Shown here in pieces: positions 17,503 through 26,076 of a stretch of 64,000 nt of DNA. Position 1 is the first letter of the stretch. The number at the start of each line of letters is the position of its first letter. The DNA comes from UMGS1901 sp934122115 (GTDB lineage Bacteria > Bacillota > Clostridia > TANB77 > CAG-508): NCBI GenBank assembly GCA_934122115.1, contig CAKOVU010000006.1:5369-69368 (forward strand). Reading direction: 5' to 3'. Made by a program: the position numbers and the translations under genes. A model generated the notes under the pieces. That model was not told the DNA's origin. It saw only the letters and a program-made list of their open reading frames with translations, and did no database searches.

Positions 17503-19422
17503 ATGAGAAAATTAAATATTAAATGTATAAAAAATAAAAAAGGAATTACCTTAGTTGCATTAGTGGTGACAATAGTAGTTTTATTAATACTAGCAGGAGT
17601 AAGTTTAAATTTATTGATAGGCAATAATGGAATAATAACAAGAACACAAATATCAAAAGTAAGTCAAGAGTTAGCAGCATATAAAGAAAATATGAATTTG
17701 TTTATCGGAGAAAAGCAAGTAGAAACACCAGAATTTAATGCAAATACATTAACAGCTTACAAAAACAAATTATATTATAATACAAAGTCAGTAGAAGATA
17801 ATAGTGGAATAGAAACAGTATTAGGAACAGTAAATAATAAATATATAGAAAAGATAGAGATAGTAAATGGAGAAATTTGCTTAAATACCACAAATAGTAT
17901 AGAGCAAAAAGCAGCAGAAGGACTAGGAATAAAAGTAAATTCATGGGATGTGGTAGATGGAGTACTATTATCAAGTGATAAGAATTTAGAATTAATAAAT
18001 AATGGAGAAACAGTAGTAATCCCACCATCAATAAAGAAAATAGGAGATGGAGCATTTTCAAGTGTAAATAATATAAAGAAAATAGTAATACCAGGAACAG
18101 TAGAAGAAATAGGAGCAAATGCGTTTTCAAATAATACAACTTTAGAAGAAGTAACAATAGAATATGGAGTGAAAAAAGTAGGAGATTATGCTTTTAGTGG
18201 ATGTAGCAGTTTAAAGTCAATAGAGTTTCCAGATAGTGTAATATATATAGGTTATGCATCTTTACTTAGATGTGTCTTATTAGAGAATATTAAATTATCA
18301 AGCAAGATTACATCAATAAATTATTATACAATGGCATATACCAATATAAGTGAAATAGATATTCCAGAAGGAATTACAAGCATAGATGGGTATGCATTTG
18401 AAGGATGTTCTAGATTAGAAAAAGTGAAAATACCAGCCAGTTTAAATAGCTTTAACATAGGTGTATTCTGGGATGTAAAAAGCTTAAAGAATATAATAGT
18501 AGATGAAAAAAATAAAAGCTTTAAATTCCAAAATGGGTTATTATTATCAAAAGATGGAAAGATAGTATATTTTGGATTATTGGGGCTTACAGAAGTTTCA
18601 ATTCCAGAGGGAGTAACTGAAATCAAAGGTAATTCGTTTGCAGGAAGCGAAACTACAACTATAAGTCTGCCAAATAGTTTGGAAAATATTACTGGTGGAG
18701 AATTTAATGAAATGAAGAAATTAAAGGAAATAAAGATAAAATCAGACAATGAAAATTACAAAGTAGATAATGGTAATTTGTATACAAAAAGTGGAGAAGA
18801 TTTGATAAGATATGCAGCTGGGGGAGATACCATTATAGTTCCAGAAGGTGTTAAAACGATAAGAACTTCTGCAATTCAAAATGATAATGTGAAAGAATTA
18901 AAATTACCATCTACATTAGAAAATTTAAATGATATGAGCTTAAACTCTCTTACTGGTTTACAAATAGTAAATATACCAGAAAATGTGAAAGCTTTTAGAA
19001 GTTCTGCGTTACCAAAAGATTCAAAAGTAGTTGTAGATAAAAATAATCCTAATATAAAGAGTGTTGATGATTCTATGATATTAAGTAAAGATGGAAAAAA
19101 GTTATATGCAGTAAGTAAAGCAGTTAAAGATTTTAATATTCCAACAACTGTTGAAACAATAGAAATACAATGCTTTTATATGCATAACAATATATCTGAA
19201 ATTACTGTACCAGAAGGAGTAAGAGAAATAAAATCGCAAGCTTTTGGATATTCAAAATTGAAAACTATAAATTTACCTAGCACACTAAAAAGCATGGAAC
19301 CGAATACATTTGTTAATTGCGCACAATTAACAAAAATAGTATTAAATAAAAGCAAAGATGGTCTTTCTGGAAGTCCATGGGGATGTCCAATAGGAGATAG
19401 AGCGGTAAAGTGGACTAAATAA
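17503..19422 (+). CDS. Pilin-like leucine-rich-repeat (LRR_5/BspA-type) surface protein 1
   Basis: 639 residues. The N-terminus is basic and then reads KKGITLVALVVTIVVLLILAG, a type IV prepilin-like cleavage and hydrophobic segment (residues about 13-35) followed by an alpha-helical region. From about residue 165 come many ~23-residue repeats of the form (I/V)P..(I/V)..I...AF....L..(I/V), typical of BspA-like LRR proteins that bind host or microbial surfaces. The C-terminus ends SGSPWGCPIGDRAVKWTK, matching the second copy. Expression is probably controlled by the invertible segment upstream. SD AGAAAGGAA precedes the ATG. Confidence 0.88.
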   Translation: MRKLNIKCIKNKKGITLVALVVTIVVLLILAGVSLNLLIGNNGIITRTQISKVSQELAAYKENMNLFIGEKQVETPEFNANTLTAYKNKLYYNTKSVEDNSGIETVLGTVNNKYIEKIEIVNGEICLNTTNSIEQKAAEGLGIKVNSWDVVDGVLLSSDKNLELINNGETVVIPPSIKKIGDGAFSSVNNIKKIVIPGTVEEIGANAFSNNTTLEEVTIEYGVKKVGDYAFSGCSSLKSIEFPDSVIYIGYASLLRCVLLENIKLSSKITSINYYTMAYTNISEIDIPEGITSIDGYAFEGCSRLEKVKIPASLNSFNIGVFWDVKSLKNIIVDEKNKSFKFQNGLLLSKDGKIVYFGLLGLTEVSIPEGVTEIKGNSFAGSETTTISLPNSLENITGGEFNEMKKLKEIKIKSDNENYKVDNGNLYTKSGEDLIRYAAGGDTIIVPEGVKTIRTSAIQNDNVKELKLPSTLENLNDMSLNSLTGLQIVNIPENVKAFRSSALPKDSKVVVDKNNPNIKSVDDSMILSKDGKKLYAVSKAVKDFNIPTTVETIEIQCFYMHNNISEITVPEGVREIKSQAFGYSKLKTINLPSTLKSMEPNTFVNCAQLTKIVLNKSKDGLSGSPWGCPIGDRAVKWTK

Positions 19423-19445
19423 TTAGAAAAGATTTAACTTTAAGA

Positions 19446-19476
19446 AATAGAAAATATTGTATTTTCTATTTTTTTT
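19446..19476 (+). terminator. Terminator after LRR gene 1
   Basis: Perfect 11-bp stem (AATAGAAAATA and complement), 3-nt loop, then at least six further T residues. Confidence 0.9.
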
Positions 19477-19484
19477 GGTATAAT
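19457..19484 (+). promoter_or_regulatory. Predicted promoter for pfk-argS
   Basis: TATAAT at 19479-19484 with TTGTAT at 19457-19462, 16 bp apart. The -35 overlaps the right arm of the preceding terminator. Confidence 0.5.
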
Positions 19485-19546
19485 ATATGTGGAAAAAATC
19501 AACAATATAGAGAAATAGAGCAAATATACTAAAGGAGGATTTTTGT

Positions 19547-20692
19547 ATGGTAAAGAAAGTTGCAATATTAGCCAATGGAGGAGACGTGGCAGGATTTAAT
19601 GCTGTTATTAGAGCAATATTAAAAACTGCAGAAAATAACGGGATTGAGTGCTATGGTTTTATAGATGGATATAGAGGATTGTTAAAAAATAACTATGTTC
19701 GTTTAAGCACGTATAATAAAAACAATGCATCCGGAATACTACCTAAGGGAGGTTCAATAATAGGATCTTCTACAAATGCTAATGTGTTTAATTATAAAGT
19801 TGTATTACCTAATGGAGAAGTAGAATATAGAGATTTATCAGATCAATGTGTACAGAATATAAAAGATGATGGATTTGATTGTTTATTTACACTTGGAGGG
19901 GATGGAACCCAGAAATCTGCAAGAGATTTTTCTTTAAAGGGAATAAATGTTATAGGAGTTCCAAAAACAATAGATAATGATGTTGCATGTACAGATATTA
20001 CATTTGGATATAATACTGCTGTATCAGTAGCTTCAGAAGCTTTGGATAGGCTTCATACTACTGGAGAAACGCATCATAGAATAATGGTGTTGGAAGTTAT
20101 GGGAAGATATGCAGGATGGATTGCACTAGAATCTGCAATTGCTGGAGGAGCTGATATTGCATTAATACCAGAAATACCATATGATATAAATTCTGCAGTA
20201 GCTAAAGTAAAAAGAAGAGAAGAAGCAGGAAAGGAATTTAGTGTAGTTGTTGTTGCTGAAGGTGCAATGCCTAAAGGAGGAACTTACACAGTAGAAGGGA
20301 CAAGGGATAATGGTGCAGGAGTTGATAATAATAAGCTAGGTGGTGCAGGAGAGAAAGCAGCAAGAGAATTAGAAAAGCTAACAGGTCTTGAAGCAAGATG
20401 CACAGTACTTGGATATATGCAAAGAGGCGGAACACCTACAGCTTTTGATAGAGTTTTATCAACAAAATATGGCGCAAAGGCTATGGAGCTTGCAATGGAA
20501 GGTAAATTTGGAACTTTGGCAGTAATAAGAAATGGAAAATTAGATTCAGTTTCATTAGAAGATGTTGTTGGAAATAATAAGAAAGTAGGAGCTGTATCTG
20601 GGAATACTGCAGAAAGCAATATAAGAAAAGTAAGCATGGAGGATGATTTAGTTAAAACAGCTAGAAGTATTGGAATATGCTTAGGAGATTAG
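19547..20692 (+). CDS. pfkA: 6-phosphofructokinase
   Basis: Phosphorylates fructose 6-phosphate in glycolysis. The 381-residue protein has LANGGDVAGFNAVIRA at the N-terminus, the nucleotide loop LGGDGTQKSA, the catalytic PKTIDNDV, and MGRYAGWIALESAIAGGAD. In family terms the Gly in GGDGT favours ATP, while Lys in PKTIDND (instead of PGTIDND) is the pyrophosphate-type residue; such Gly/Lys mixtures occur in ATP-using group III enzymes, so ATP use is likely but not certain. The extra length over ~320 residues also fits that group. argS follows 20 bp later. Confidence 0.9.
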   Translation: MVKKVAILANGGDVAGFNAVIRAILKTAENNGIECYGFIDGYRGLLKNNYVRLSTYNKNNASGILPKGGSIIGSSTNANVFNYKVVLPNGEVEYRDLSDQCVQNIKDDGFDCLFTLGGDGTQKSARDFSLKGINVIGVPKTIDNDVACTDITFGYNTAVSVASEALDRLHTTGETHHRIMVLEVMGRYAGWIALESAIAGGADIALIPEIPYDINSAVAKVKRREEAGKEFSVVVVAEGAMPKGGTYTVEGTRDNGAGVDNNKLGGAGEKAARELEKLTGLEARCTVLGYMQRGGTPTAFDRVLSTKYGAKAMELAMEGKFGTLAVIRNGKLDSVSLEDVVGNNKKVGAVSGNTAESNIRKVSMEDDLVKTARSIGICLGD

Positions 20693-20711
20693 TTATGAAA
20701 GGAATTTAACA

Positions 20712-22433
20712 ATGATAGATTTTAAAGAAATAGTAGCAGAAGTAATAGCAAAAGATACAGATATAGAAAAACAAAAAATATTACAAAACTTAGAAGTACC
20801 TAAAAATACTACTATGGGAGATTGGGCGTTCCCATGTTTTATCCTTGCTAAAGAATTGAAAAAATCACCAGTAACAATAGCACAGGAATTACAAGAAAAA
20901 ATCCAAAACCAAATAACAAATGGAGAAATTGCTGAAATATCTGATGTTTCAGCAGTAAATGGATTTTTAAACTTTAAAATAAACAATGAAGCTTTGGCTA
21001 AAGATGTTATAAATGAATTTAAAAATTCAAATAAAGAATATGGAAAATCAACTATGGGAGAAGGAAAAACAATACTAGTAGAATATTCTTCTCCAAACAT
21101 AGCGAAACCATTTCATATAGGACATTTAAAAACAACAATTTTAGGACATTGCTTGTACAATGTATATAAATTCTTGGGATATAATACGATTGGCTTAAAT
21201 CATTTAGGAGACTACGGAACACAATTTGCTAAACTTATAGAAGGATATAAAAGATGGAAAGATGAATATGATTTCTCTGTTGAGCCAATAGATACAATGG
21301 GAAAATTATATGCAAGAATAAATGCCTTGTGCGAAGAAGATGAAAGTGTATTAGAAATATGTAGAGAGAATTTTAAAAAGTTAGAAGATGGAGATCCATA
21401 TTGTGTAGAAGTATGGAATAAATTTAGAGAATTAAGCTTAAAGGAATTTGAAAAAATTTATAATATACTTGGAGTAAAATTTGATTCTACAAATGGAGAA
21501 GCTTTTTACTCAGATAAAATGCAAGAAGTAATAGATATTTTAGAAAAAAGTGGAAAATTAACAGAATCACAAGGTGCAAAAATAGTAGATTTAACAGATA
21601 AAGGAATAGATACACCATGTATAATTCAAAAGGCTAATGGATCTTCTATATATGCTACAAGGGATTTAGCAGCTATATTATATAGAGCAAGAACATATGA
21701 TTTTGATAAGTGTTTGTATGTGGTTGCAATAGAGCAAAATTTACATTTTAGACAAGTGTTTGCTGTGGCAGAATATTTAGGAATTGATAAAAAATACACA
21801 GATGGTTTAAAGCATGTAAGCTATGGTATGATAAGATTGCCAGAAGGAAAAATGTCTACAAGAAAGGGAAATTTTGTAAAAGTAAATGACTTGCTAAATG
21901 AATCAGTTTCAAAAGTAGAAGAAATTATGAGCACTAGGGATATAGAGAATAAAAAAGAAATAGCTAAAAAGGTTGGAATTGGAGCAGTGGTATTTAATAA
22001 TTTATGTGAGAATAGAGTAAAAGATCAAGTATTTGATTTAAACCAAGCTTTAAATTTTAACGGAGAAACAGGTCCATATATTCAATACATATGTGTGAGA
22101 GCAAATAGTGTTTTAGAAAAAGCAGGCTATATTCCAGCAGCTGAAGACATTGATACAAAAGAGCTTCAAGGTGAAGATGCTGTAAATATCTTAAACCTAA
22201 TATATAAATTCCAAGAAACCTTAATTTCTGTTGCTGAGAAAGATGAACCATCAATATTAACAAGATATTTAATAGATTTAGCAAAAAGCTTTAGTGTATT
22301 TTACAATAACAACAAGATAATGAATGATGATAAAAAAGTGCAAGATGCACGTTTATACTTAACATATATGGTAAGAACAGTATTAGAAACAGGATTGAAT
22401 TTACTAGGAATTGAAGTACCAGAAAAAATGTAG
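20712..22433 (+). CDS. argS: Arginyl-tRNA synthetase
   Basis: 573 residues. The N-terminal Arg-tRNA synthetase domain is followed by the HIGH motif in NIAKPFHIGHLKTT, then YATRDLAAILYR, the MSTRKGNFV loop in place of KMSKS, and a C-terminal DALR anticodon domain (NFNGETGPYIQYICVRANSVL). All are ArgS hallmarks and the length is normal. SD GAAAGGA precedes the ATG. It shares a transcript with pfk and possibly with the downstream VanZ-Alg14 gene (19 bp away). Confidence 0.96.
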   Translation: MIDFKEIVAEVIAKDTDIEKQKILQNLEVPKNTTMGDWAFPCFILAKELKKSPVTIAQELQEKIQNQITNGEIAEISDVSAVNGFLNFKINNEALAKDVINEFKNSNKEYGKSTMGEGKTILVEYSSPNIAKPFHIGHLKTTILGHCLYNVYKFLGYNTIGLNHLGDYGTQFAKLIEGYKRWKDEYDFSVEPIDTMGKLYARINALCEEDESVLEICRENFKKLEDGDPYCVEVWNKFRELSLKEFEKIYNILGVKFDSTNGEAFYSDKMQEVIDILEKSGKLTESQGAKIVDLTDKGIDTPCIIQKANGSSIYATRDLAAILYRARTYDFDKCLYVVAIEQNLHFRQVFAVAEYLGIDKKYTDGLKHVSYGMIRLPEGKMSTRKGNFVKVNDLLNESVSKVEEIMSTRDIENKKEIAKKVGIGAVVFNNLCENRVKDQVFDLNQALNFNGETGPYIQYICVRANSVLEKAGYIPAAEDIDTKELQGEDAVNILNLIYKFQETLISVAEKDEPSILTRYLIDLAKSFSVFYNNNKIMNDDKKVQDARLYLTYMVRTVLETGLNLLGIEVPEKM

Positions 22434-22452
22434 AACGCCGAAAGGGATATGA

Positions 22453-23454
22453 ATGAATAAACAAATTTTAAAGCATGTAATTAGATATATTTTAATGATT
22501 TGCATAATAATGATTGGAAGTATTATATTTGGTTTTTCTGCTGAAAATGGAGATAAATCTGCAAGCACAAGCACAAAAGTTGCAAGATTTATTGTAATGC
22601 ATTCTGAGAAGAACAAATCTGAGGAGCAAATAGATAAAGAAGTAGAAATAATACAACCAATCATTAGAAAAATTGCCCATTTCTCTATTTATGCATTGCT
22701 GGGCTTTTGCATAATGGGATGTGCTGCTACTTATAAAGGAAGCAAACTTATAAAATTTGATATAAGCATAATAATATCATTTTTATATGCATGCACAGAT
22801 GAGTGGCATCAAAGCTTTATACCAGGTAGAAGTGCGCAATTTTCTGATGTGTGCCTAGATACTTTAGGGGCATTTTTAGGAATAATGGTAGTTTTAATTG
22901 CAATATGGATATATGAGGCAAGTGTTAAACGCAGTAGCAAAAAAATAAAAACATTGGCAGAAGAGAATAAAAAAAGTACTAAAAAAAGAAGCGTATGCTT
23001 TATTGCTAGCACAGGAGGCCACTTAAATGAACTTCTTCAAGTTAAACCACTTTTTAAAAATTATAACTTTAATATAATTACAGAAAAAACGAAAGTGGAT
23101 GATAGCTTAAAAGAGGAATATGGAAAAAGAATTCATTTTTTAATATATGGAACTAAGAAATATCCTATAAGATACATTTTTAAATTTATAGCTAATAGTT
23201 TTATTAGTTTATATTATTTTTTCAGGTATCAGCCTGAAGTTATTGTAACAACTGGTACACACACAGCAGTACCGATGTGCTATATAGCAAAGATTTTTGG
23301 CAGCAAAGTTATTTTCATAGAAACATTTGCCAATAGAACTACAGGAACTGTAGCAGGTAGGCTTGTATATCCGATAGCAGATACATTTGTGGTACAATGG
23401 GAAGAACTTCATAAAGTTTATCCAAAGTCTGTTTGTTGGGGGTGGATTTATTGA
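22453..23454 (+). CDS. VanZ-domain / Alg14-like glycosyltransferase fusion
   Basis: 333 residues with two unrelated parts. Residues about 10-160 are a VanZ-type membrane domain: four helices with HFSIYALLGFCIMG and TDEWHQSFIPGRSAQFSDVCLDTLGAFLG. Residues about 178-333 match the Alg14/EpsE-type membrane subunit of a two-part glycosyltransferase: SVCFIASTGGHLNELLQV, VTTGTHTAVPMCYIAKIFGSKVIFIETFA and GRLVYPIADTFVVQWEE. The catalytic Alg13-like partner is the next gene, overlapping by 4 bp. Together they probably add a sugar to a lipid-linked polysaccharide precursor (family knowledge). The fusion is unusual. Confidence 0.82.
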   Translation: MNKQILKHVIRYILMICIIMIGSIIFGFSAENGDKSASTSTKVARFIVMHSEKNKSEEQIDKEVEIIQPIIRKIAHFSIYALLGFCIMGCAATYKGSKLIKFDISIIISFLYACTDEWHQSFIPGRSAQFSDVCLDTLGAFLGIMVVLIAIWIYEASVKRSSKKIKTLAEENKKSTKKRSVCFIASTGGHLNELLQVKPLFKNYNFNIITEKTKVDDSLKEEYGKRIHFLIYGTKKYPIRYIFKFIANSFISLYYFFRYQPEVIVTTGTHTAVPMCYIAKIFGSKVIFIETFANRTTGTVAGRLVYPIADTFVVQWEELHKVYPKSVCWGWIY

Positions 23455-23936
23455 TATTTGTAATATTAGGTACTCAGGACAAACAATTTCCAAGATTGTT
23501 AAATGCTATTCAAAAGCAAATAGATAAAGGCAATATAAAAAAATCAGAGAAAATAATAGTTCAAGCTGGCAGTACAAAATATGAATCTGATGACATGGAA
23601 ATAAGAGATTATATAGGAGTGAAAGAGTTTGAAGATTTAATAGATAAAGCGGATTTAATTATATGCCATGCTGGTGTGGGTACTATACTTACAGCTTTAA
23701 AGAAAAGAAAAAAGGTAATAGCAGCTGCACGATTACCAGAATACGGTGAGCATGTGAATGACCATCAATTGCAGATACTAGAAAACTTTAGTAAAAAAGG
23801 TTATATATTAGCTTTAGAAGATTTTAATAAATTAGATGAATTACTAAAACAAGCTGAAGATTTTAAACCAAAATCTATTAGGACTAATAGAAAATATTTT
23901 ATTAGTCAATTAGAAAAGGAAATAAACATATTATAA
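23451..23936 (+). CDS. Alg13-like (GT28 C-terminal domain) glycosyltransferase subunit
   Basis: 161 residues. It starts IFVILGTQDKQFPRLLNAIQ, has the acceptor/UDP-binding segment ADLIICHAGVGTILTALKKRKKVIAAAR, and HVNDHQLQILENFSKKGYI, matching the EpsF/Cps14G type. The TTG at 23451 is chosen because the family begins M-I-F-V-x-x-G-T and because it overlaps the preceding stop as TTGA, with GGGGGTGG as SD; an upstream in-frame TTG at 23433 is less likely. It would form the active enzyme with the Alg14-like domain upstream. Confidence 0.85.
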   Translation: MIFVILGTQDKQFPRLLNAIQKQIDKGNIKKSEKIIVQAGSTKYESDDMEIRDYIGVKEFEDLIDKADLIICHAGVGTILTALKKRKKVIAAARLPEYGEHVNDHQLQILENFSKKGYILALEDFNKLDELLKQAEDFKPKSIRTNRKYFISQLEKEINIL

Positions 23937-23956
23937 TATTCAAAGGAGGAAACAAG

Positions 23957-24907
23957 ATGGAAGGAAAGAAAAACGAGATTGAGGAGTTAAATGGATTTAA
24001 AGATTTGAGGATTGTGGATAATTTTTATCAAACTTCAAGCTTTTTTCCAATGCCAACTACAGAAATAGGAACTTTAAGTGAGAGTGGTCAAACAAATTTG
24101 GGTTCATATTCACTATGTTTTCCATATTATATAGCTGGAAAAGATTATTATGCTATGGTATTGTGTTGCAGAAATAGCTCTAATACTGCTAAAAACATAT
24201 TAAGAACAGGCAAGTGCTCTATCAACTTTATTACAGATAACAGAAGGTATTTTAAAGAAGCGGTAAGATTAGGATACCCAGGGGAAACAACAGAAGAGAA
24301 AATGAAAGATTGCATATTTAATTTAGTAGATGGAAAAAGTGCAAGAGAGAATCCAAATGAGCAATTTCCGAAAATAGTACAAGAAGCTTTTCAAGTATTT
24401 GAATGTACATGGGTAAGAGAATTAGACGGAGCAGAAAATGATACTGTTCAAGAAGAATATCTTCCACCATATCATCAATTTAATGGAATAACAAGCCAAT
24501 TTGGCGCTCATTTTATATTAAAAATAGACCATATATTAATGAAGCCTAAGTATTACAATGCAATAATAGATGGAGTAAATTATAACAGTTTTCCAAGAGT
24601 ACCAGTTGATTATGGATATAGAGATAATAAAAACTTCTGGTATACTAAATTTAGAAGACCAATTGCGGAGCCTATTCCAGCAAGTAAGGGAATAAGCTTA
24701 GATACCGTAAAGTATGCAGCATCAAGAATTGATCCAGAAATAAAATTTACAGATGAGGCTTGCAGCAAATTGGTAAAAGTACCAAGAGTATTTTTAAGTA
24801 CAGTTCTAAAAGGTTGCGTAGCATGGGCAAAAGAAAACAACGTTACTTTAATTACAGAAAAGGAAATGCAAATAATACAAGATAAAAGAAATAAAGAGAA
24901 GAAATAA
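23957..24907 (+). CDS. Flavin-reductase-like protein with C-terminal PCP_red-type domain
   Basis: 316 residues. Residues about 15-215 look like an FMN-binding split barrel of the flavin reductase type (DNFYQTSSFFPMPTTEIGTLSESGQTNLGSYSLCFPYYI, then VLCCRNSSNTAKNILRTGKCSINFI). Residues about 255-310 (FTDEACSKLVKVPRVFLSTVLKGCVAWAKENNV) resemble the small helical domain named after light-independent protochlorophyllide reductase. Substrate unknown. SD AGGAGG precedes the ATG. Confidence 0.7.
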   Translation: MEGKKNEIEELNGFKDLRIVDNFYQTSSFFPMPTTEIGTLSESGQTNLGSYSLCFPYYIAGKDYYAMVLCCRNSSNTAKNILRTGKCSINFITDNRRYFKEAVRLGYPGETTEEKMKDCIFNLVDGKSARENPNEQFPKIVQEAFQVFECTWVRELDGAENDTVQEEYLPPYHQFNGITSQFGAHFILKIDHILMKPKYYNAIIDGVNYNSFPRVPVDYGYRDNKNFWYTKFRRPIAEPIPASKGISLDTVKYAASRIDPEIKFTDEACSKLVKVPRVFLSTVLKGCVAWAKENNVTLITEKEMQIIQDKRNKEKK

Positions 24908-25060
24908 AATGAGTAAACAAGAATCTTGCTAAAAATTTAGATTTAAAAGTAGGAGACGAAATTTCGCTTGATTATCAAAGTTTAAAGATAACAGAGAAAA
25001 TTCCCAACTCACAAAGATTATGGATTTGCATATTTAATGGTAACAAGCCTAAAATCAAAT
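24908..25060 (+). pseudogene. Possible remnant of a small coding sequence
   Basis: A frame open from about 24923 to 25063 encodes roughly NLAKNLDLKVGDEISLDY and continues to NGNKPKIK before a stop, but its only nearby ATG (24909) is out of frame and ends after seven codons. It may be a frameshifted or truncated gene end. No family is recognised with confidence. Confidence 0.25.
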
Positions 25061-25071
25061 GAATAAAAAAT

Positions 25072-25101
25072 AAATCAATAGTTTTATGCTATTGATTTTT
25101 T
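25072..25101. terminator. Bidirectional terminator between flavin-reductase gene and 25106-25651
   Basis: Perfect 10-bp stem (AAATCAATAG and complement) with a 7-nt loop. It has a T-run on the plus strand and T-rich sequence on the minus strand, between convergent genes. Confidence 0.85.
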
Positions 25102-25105
25102 ATGC

Positions 25106-25651
25106 TTAAAATAGGTTTGAAAATTGTTTAACCATTCCATTTACAAAAAATTCGGACATATCCAGAATTTCTTGTTGTACCTTATCAAAGGCACGAATAT
25201 CTGCACGATAATCTCTTTTTAAACGGGCATTAACTTCTTCATAAGTTAGATTTAAATGTTCATAAAACATTTTTTTAAGCATTTCTCTAGAGTAGTAAGG
25301 ATTTATAGAACTAAAAAAGTCAGCCATTTCATCAGCGTTTTTGTGCCATTTAGCATCTAATTCTGCTGATAATCTTTTATTATTATTTTTTAATGCGACA
25401 ATTAAACGTTCTCCGATTTCTAAGTGTTCTGTTAATAGCCTTTCAATTTTGTTTGCGACAGTATTTCCATAATATCTTCTAAATATATTTACTATATCCT
25501 TAGGATTTTGCAATAGACGAGCCCTAGTAGCATCTAAATCTCCAAGATTATCTGCAATGCTAATTAAAAGCATCCTAGTCCACATTATATGTTGTTCCCA
25601 TGCTAAATTCATAAGTGTTAATAAATTAACGTGTTTTACACTTACATTCAT
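25106..25651 (-). CDS. Conserved helical protein of unknown function
   Basis: 181 residues, all predicted helical, no signal or membrane segment. Distinctive stretches are NLAWEQHIMWTRMLLISIA, LDATRARLLQNPKDIVNIFRR and ADEMADFFSSINPYYSREMLK, ending QFSNLF. Proteins with this pattern are widespread in Firmicutes under varied, unreliable names; I give no function. The ATG at 25651 has the SD GGAGGT on the minus strand. It is monocistronic, with its own terminator. Confidence 0.75.
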   Translation of the reverse strand: MNVSVKHVNLLTLMNLAWEQHIMWTRMLLISIADNLGDLDATRARLLQNPKDIVNIFRRYYGNTVANKIERLLTEHLEIGERLIVALKNNNKRLSAELDAKWHKNADEMADFFSSINPYYSREMLKKMFYEHLNLTYEEVNARLKRDYRADIRAFDKVQQEILDMSEFFVNGMVKQFSNLF

Positions 25652-25746
25652 AATTAACCTCCATATAGGGAAAATCCCTTAAAAATATCTCTATATAGAA
25701 TATTAAAAAAATTTAAAAAGGTTACTTAAAAATTTATAGAAATGAA

Positions 25747-25800
25747 AAAACATACTGTTTTAATTAATTCTAAAAAATTATAACGAGTATGTTTTATTTT
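25747..25800. terminator. Bidirectional hairpin terminator flanking invertible segment 2
   Basis: 10-bp arms AAAACATACT (25747-25756) and AGTATGTTTT (25786-25795). Reading left, the stem ends in six T residues; reading right, in ATTTTT. It matches the hairpin before segment 1 in position and core sequence. Confidence 0.75.
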
Positions 25801-25825
25801 TCTTTAAGTTACATACTTAAAGAAA
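25799..25825. repeat. Left site of invertible segment 2
   Basis: Perfect dyad with 11-bp arms (TTTCTTTAAGT / ACTTAAAGAAA) around the 5-nt spacer TACAT at 25810-25814. The central 17 bp equal the core of the segment 1 sites. Confidence 0.8.
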
Positions 25826-25839
25826 TCTTTTATATAAAA

Positions 25840-25868
25840 ATTATATCAATAAAGAACTTGTATTTCAA
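25840..25868 (-). promoter_or_regulatory. Leftward promoter inside invertible segment 2
   Basis: Minus-strand TTGAAA (complement of 25863-25868) and TATAAT (complement of 25840-25845), exactly 17 bp apart, the same hexamers and spacing as in segment 1. The transcript would run into the terminator at 25747-25795. Confidence 0.8.
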
Positions 25869-25988
25869 GCAAAATCTTAAAAAATTAAATGAAATTTTTT
25901 AATCTTCATTTTAATTGATTTCTAAAGAGGCTAAAATGTTGAAAGCTAATTATATCAGGTGTTATACCGAATTTGCTTTATAAAATTT

Positions 25989-26017
25989 ACTTCGTTAAGT
26001 ATGTAACTTAACGAAGT
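25989..26017. repeat. Right site of invertible segment 2
   Basis: Perfect dyad with 12-bp arms (ACTTCGTTAAGT / ACTTAACGAAGT) around the spacer ATGTA at 26001-26005, opposite in orientation to the left site. Its outer arms differ from the left site (CG for AA), so the two sites share only the central ~17 bp. It lies 59 bp before the LRR start. Confidence 0.8.
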
Positions 26018-26076
26018 TGAAAAAGGTAATAAAAATATAGAAATACCAAAGAAAATAGAGAAAGGAATAAAAAATA

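Larger units (their letters stand above)
25799..26017. other. Putative invertible promoter segment 2
   Basis: A 219-bp segment bounded by oppositely oriented dyad sites that share the 17-bp core with segment 1. Spacer centres are 191 bp apart (193 in segment 1). The promoter-bearing left half is similar to segment 1 (AAAAATTATA, then ATTTCAAGCAAAAT), while the right half has diverged, as expected if the promoter is under selection. The promoter points away from the LRR gene, so the state is inferred to be OFF. Inversion is inferred, not seen. Confidence 0.7.
25652..26076. other. Gene-free region holding terminator, invertible segment 2 and LRR leader
   Basis: 425 bp without a plausible gene. 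From left to right: the upstream region of the minus-strand gene, a bidirectional hairpin terminator (25747-25795), invertible segment 2 (25799-26017) with a leftward promoter, and a ~58-bp leader with SD GAGAAAGGAA before the second LRR gene. Confidence 0.85.

Noticed and set aside
22439..22460. T-box or riboswitch leader before argS or neighbouring genes
   Set aside because: The gaps around pfk, argS and the VanZ-Alg14 gene are about 20 bp, too short for such leaders.
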